Assembly (NCBI GenBank): GCA_048421225.1
Contig: DBFNRV010000139.1
Location: 1 to 6,559 of the forward strand
Source of the DNA: UMGS946 sp048421225
GTDB lineage: Bacteria > Bacillota > Clostridia > Christensenellales > CAG-138
DNA: 6,559 nucleotides
Direction of reading: 5' to 3'
The position numbers and the translations under genes are program-made. Under the pieces are notes generated by a model. The model did not search any database and was not told the origin of the DNA. It saw only the letters and a program-made list of their open reading frames with translations. Each line of letters starts with the position of its first letter. The stretch's first letter is position 1. This document shows positions 6,001-6,559 of this stretch, piece after piece.

Positions 6001-6386
6001 AGACGGCTGCAGCCGCTTACATTGATGCTCGTCATGCCGCATAGATAGAAATTCAGGGAGCGTATCTCCGTACAGCCGCTTAGGTCGATAGGACCGGTTA
6101 CAAGTTTGCCGATCCATGTAATATCTACTATCCGACCGTCCTGATTCCAGCTGACACCAGTCCATGTAGATGGATCGGCTGGATCGTAATGGGGAGTAAG
6201 CTGCGTTCCGTTTGACCCGCCATACCGGCTTTCCTGATCAAGAAACTCGCGAAGCGCGCTAGCGTCATGCTCATTGTAGTTGTAGCTCGGCCTAAAAATC
6301 GCGTCGCCTGCCGCCGTGGCAATAACCGGAAGGATAAGGCAGATCACGGTTAGTAAGCAGACCAGTTTTCTAATGGTCGTCTTCAT
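3087..6386 (-). CDS. Secreted LRR/InlB-repeat protein with cohesin-like and dockerin domains
   Basis: The 1,099-residue product starts with a signal peptide (1-26: KTTIRK, hydrophobic core LVCLLTVICLILPVIA, cleavage near ATA-AG). Module A has an N-cap (42-107), five 21-residue LRRs (108-209) and an InlB-like beta domain (to about 281). Module B repeats this plan: N-cap (289-363), 16 LRRs (364-697) and an InlB-like domain (703-773). Then come a second-type InlB repeat (777-836), a cohesin-like beta-sandwich (840-969), a further InlB-like repeat (970-1034) and a type I dockerin (1036-1096). In the dockerin, loop 1 (D1038-D1049) has F where N/D normally binds calcium; loop 2 (D1072-D1083) is closer to consensus. 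There is no LPXTG or membrane anchor, so surface retention would come from the dockerin binding a cohesin elsewhere. The likely role is adhesion to host, plant fibre or protein. ATG has GAGGAGGT seven bases upstream. Confidence 0.92.
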   Translation of the reverse strand: MKTTIRKLVCLLTVICLILPVIATAAGDAIFRPSYNYNEHDASALREFLDQESRYGGSNGTQLTPHYDPADPSTWTGVSWNQDGRIVDITWIGKLVTGPIDLSGCTEIRSLNFYLCGMTSINVSGCSRLITLNCEGNDLHYLNVDGCSDLSGLICNKNELTALDLEDCINIKSLNCMNNGLTELDLTNSVELINLYTWNNPLKSVILNSQGMEISIEALDNGSVAMDTIQAGDKTFLRAVARADSGYAFDGWYDVNGDMVSDSIQYIMSEPGKYELEARFEYTGEDRPDLANLRAFLETADADGVKNGDKVAWDDVVYNPDDPETWCGVRWSDVPRTEDSHITDLEWSGRGLVGSLNLSGLPALRYVYLSGNNLSSINLSNSVTMKTLEVGSSNLLSIDVTGCSGLEELNVSNNLLSKLSIEGCLSLKVLNCEYMNNFAELNLSGGLSLERIYCQRTALGEIDVSPCVSLLAIYADENPGLTSIDVSNCPNIETISVNSCNIEELDLSGITTLTNLDCDENGMKTLKLDGCTSLRLLSCIENELTELDLSGCETIILLFASDNNLSSLNIDDCLNVESLYIGGNDLSGVLDLRGHSALDSLECYNNNLYELYLGSNLIDVYCYGNALSKLEFEGGNRLRYLYCYDNNIAELDVENFTSLYDLRCQDNYIKELELSGCTDLWVLYTSGNPLNYIHTSCEWLGAYPVTVSSQIGGHVELQREQVWIEYLPLTATAYADEYYEFTGWYDENGELVSAVSPFIMETGSYNIEARFASLNDTYTVTFIDGLTGDTIDVQTIPEGEDAVEPKAPEHEGYEFIGWDGDFTNVTWDLTITAMYEEVINYSVEVGDVSANQGRRVFVPISMDNLASGVFTITYDSEALRYITYTNPDANAFVLINEREQGMLDIAVVNPYGNYEGECISLEFAVSADAVGIYELGLTVTDSASIVDGTTISVDGDDIDAVSGSITVSTEYAVTFNYMVDGEWVNETQIVAAGQAAISPEAQPQPHETTQYIFLNWDSDFSAVYSDIEVTAEYGLLGDVFTDDQLNISDALMIIRSTTGMEQLSELQTLLADVNGSGALDIGDVLYLMRLIIGMESFNR
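3099..3281 (-). other. Type I dockerin domain (coding segment)
   Basis: The two duplicated calcium-loop/helix halves are GDVFTDDQLNISDALMIIRS and ADVNGSGALDIGDVLYLMRL. Loop residues 10-11, which set cohesin specificity in known dockerins, are Ile-Ser in the first half and Ile-Gly in the second. Only the first half departs at loop position 3 (Phe1040). Confidence 0.88.
3480..3869 (-). other. Cohesin-like beta-sandwich domain (coding segment)
   Basis: Residues 840-969 show the cohesin/CBM-superfamily pattern. There is an opening strand (YSVEVGDVSANQGRRVFVPISM), then GVFTITYDSEALRYI, a central MLDIAVVNP segment, and a late ECISLEFAVSADAVGIYELGLTV followed by an aliphatic strand. It could be a cohesin-type protein-binding domain or a related structural sandwich; ligand unknown. 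Confidence 0.7.
4296..5297 (-). repeat. Second LRR array, 16 repeats
   Basis: Sixteen repeats encode residues 364-697. Most are 21 residues, a few 22, one 19, following LxxLxCxxNxLxxLDLSGCxx. Two overlapping LxxLxL-type signatures lie inside each repeat, as in the bacterial nested (IRREKO-type) LRR class. A cysteine often replaces leucine at the sixth position. Confidence 0.85.
5298..5522 (-). repeat. N-cap of module B, diverged copy of 6066-6263
   Basis: Residues 289-363 share a plan with residues 42-107: LRxFL, an NG turn, then YNPDDPETWCGVRW, HITDLEWSGRGLVGSLNLSG. The W-x-GV-x-W and L-x-G-x-L pattern resembles the N-terminal caps of plant LRR receptors. The copies are clearly related at protein level, though far from identical. 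Confidence 0.75.
5760..6065 (-). repeat. First LRR array, 5 repeats
   Basis: Five repeats start at residues 108, 129, 150, 171 and 192, exactly 21 residues apart, with the same LxxLxCxxNxLxxLDL consensus as the longer array. The last is short and runs into the InlB-like domain. Confidence 0.85.
6066..6263 (-). repeat. N-cap of module A
   Basis: Residues 42-107 carry ALREFLDQ, then YDPADPSTWTGVSW and IVDITWIGKLVTGPIDLSG, the counterpart of the cap before the second array. It marks an internal module duplication within the gene. Confidence 0.75.
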
Positions 6387-6393
6387 TTACAAT

Positions 6394-6401
6394 ACCTCCT
6401 C
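6394..6401 (-). promoter_or_regulatory. Ribosome binding site of the LRR-dockerin gene
   Basis: GAGGAGGT on the - strand, seven bases before the ATG, is near the full anti-16S complement and fixes the start at 6386. The start fits a clean signal peptide. Confidence 0.9.
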
Positions 6402-6408
6402 ATTTTTA

Positions 6409-6473
6409 GGTTTTTTGCAAAACCGGCTTATGCATAAACAGCCTATAGGCAACACGCAAGCATGTGGTTTTTT
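6409..6473 (-). promoter_or_regulatory. Structured mRNA leader with alternative pairings
   Basis: Read on the - strand, the leader holds AAAAAACC (6466-6473), a hairpin ACATG-CTTG-CGTGT (6452-6465) with an extra-stable CUUG loop, the palindrome GCCTATAGGC (6441-6450), the palindrome TTATGCATAA (6428-6437), then GGTTTT-GCAA-AAAACC (6409-6424), a hairpin with a GNRA loop. GGTTTT can pair either with the downstream AAAACC or with the upstream AAAACC, closing a multi-branched fold. I do not match it to a known riboswitch class. Confidence 0.4.
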
Positions 6474-6509
6474 ATTGCATTATATGTTGCTAATTCATGC
6501 ACTATACAC

Positions 6510-6538
6510 AGTTTAAACCTCTATCGTACAAATGTCAA
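6510..6538 (-). promoter_or_regulatory. Sigma-A promoter of the LRR-dockerin gene
   Basis: On the - strand a perfect TTGACA (6533-6538) is followed by 17 bases and TAAACT (6510-6515), four of six matching TATAAT. TATAGT a few bases on is too far from the -35. The predicted leader is about 117 bases. Confidence 0.65.
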
Positions 6539-6559
6539 GGCATATATAAAATTCAATTA

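Noticed and set aside
6409..6503. Cyclic di-GMP or other named riboswitch
   Set aside because: The leader lacks the conserved core sequences of the classes I can recall, so only an unnamed structured leader is claimed.
1..6559. CRISPR array, tRNA, rRNA or insertion sequence
   Set aside because: No evenly spaced direct DNA repeats with unique spacers, no cloverleaf, no transposase-like product and no terminal inverted repeats flanking a frame were seen; the only periodic repeats are the protein-level LRRs.

Overview
The window reads as accessory DNA from a low-to-mid GC Gram-positive bacterium, most likely a gut- or rumen-type Clostridia. The grounds are strong AGGAGG-type ribosome binding sites, sigma-A-like promoters, and a large secreted leucine-rich-repeat (LRR) protein ending in a dockerin. 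No rRNA, tRNA, CRISPR array, transposase or integrase is visible. The species assignment is inference.

Left part (about 1-1860, + strand): after an AT-rich leader with a promoter-like sequence (63-94) comes a tight row of very small genes that I cannot assign to families. Several look damaged. Two reading frames (189-407 and 855-1100) are each cut by one in-frame TAG with convincing coding sequence beyond it. One gene (1509-1787) shows coding signal hopping between frames. Three good Shine-Dalgarno sequences are not followed by a usable start codon. Between them lie apparently intact small genes: 410-883 (start uncertain, overlapping a terminator-like hairpin), 1101-1334 and a cysteine-rich 57-residue protein at 1336-1509. 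This resembles a decaying phage, plasmid or integrative-element cargo region.

Middle part (1829-2702, + strand): a compact, intact three-gene operon. Its promoter is TTGGCA-17-TAGAAT, and a 7-bp inverted repeat fills nearly all of the spacer, as in a repressor-controlled promoter. The genes encode a DUF4160 protein, a DUF2442 protein and, overlapping the latter by 8 bases, an XRE-type helix-turn-helix protein. An intrinsic terminator follows. The layout resembles autoregulated toxin-antitoxin-like modules, but toxicity cannot be read from the sequence.

Gap (2703-3086): no convincing gene. It holds a sigma-A-like promoter (2810-2838) pointing right, a 9-bp inverted repeat in the predicted transcript, and a 13-bp hairpin that ends transcription arriving from the right.

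Right part (3087-6559, - strand): one gene for a 1,099-residue secreted protein. It has a signal peptide, two N-cap + LRR + InlB-like modules (5 and 16 LRRs), another InlB-like repeat, a cohesin-like beta-sandwich, a fourth InlB-like repeat and a C-terminal type I dockerin with a degenerate first calcium loop. It has its own promoter (6510-6538) and a roughly 117-base leader able to form several small hairpins, including two mutually exclusive pairings. Left and right parts are convergent and separated by terminators, so they are functionally independent.
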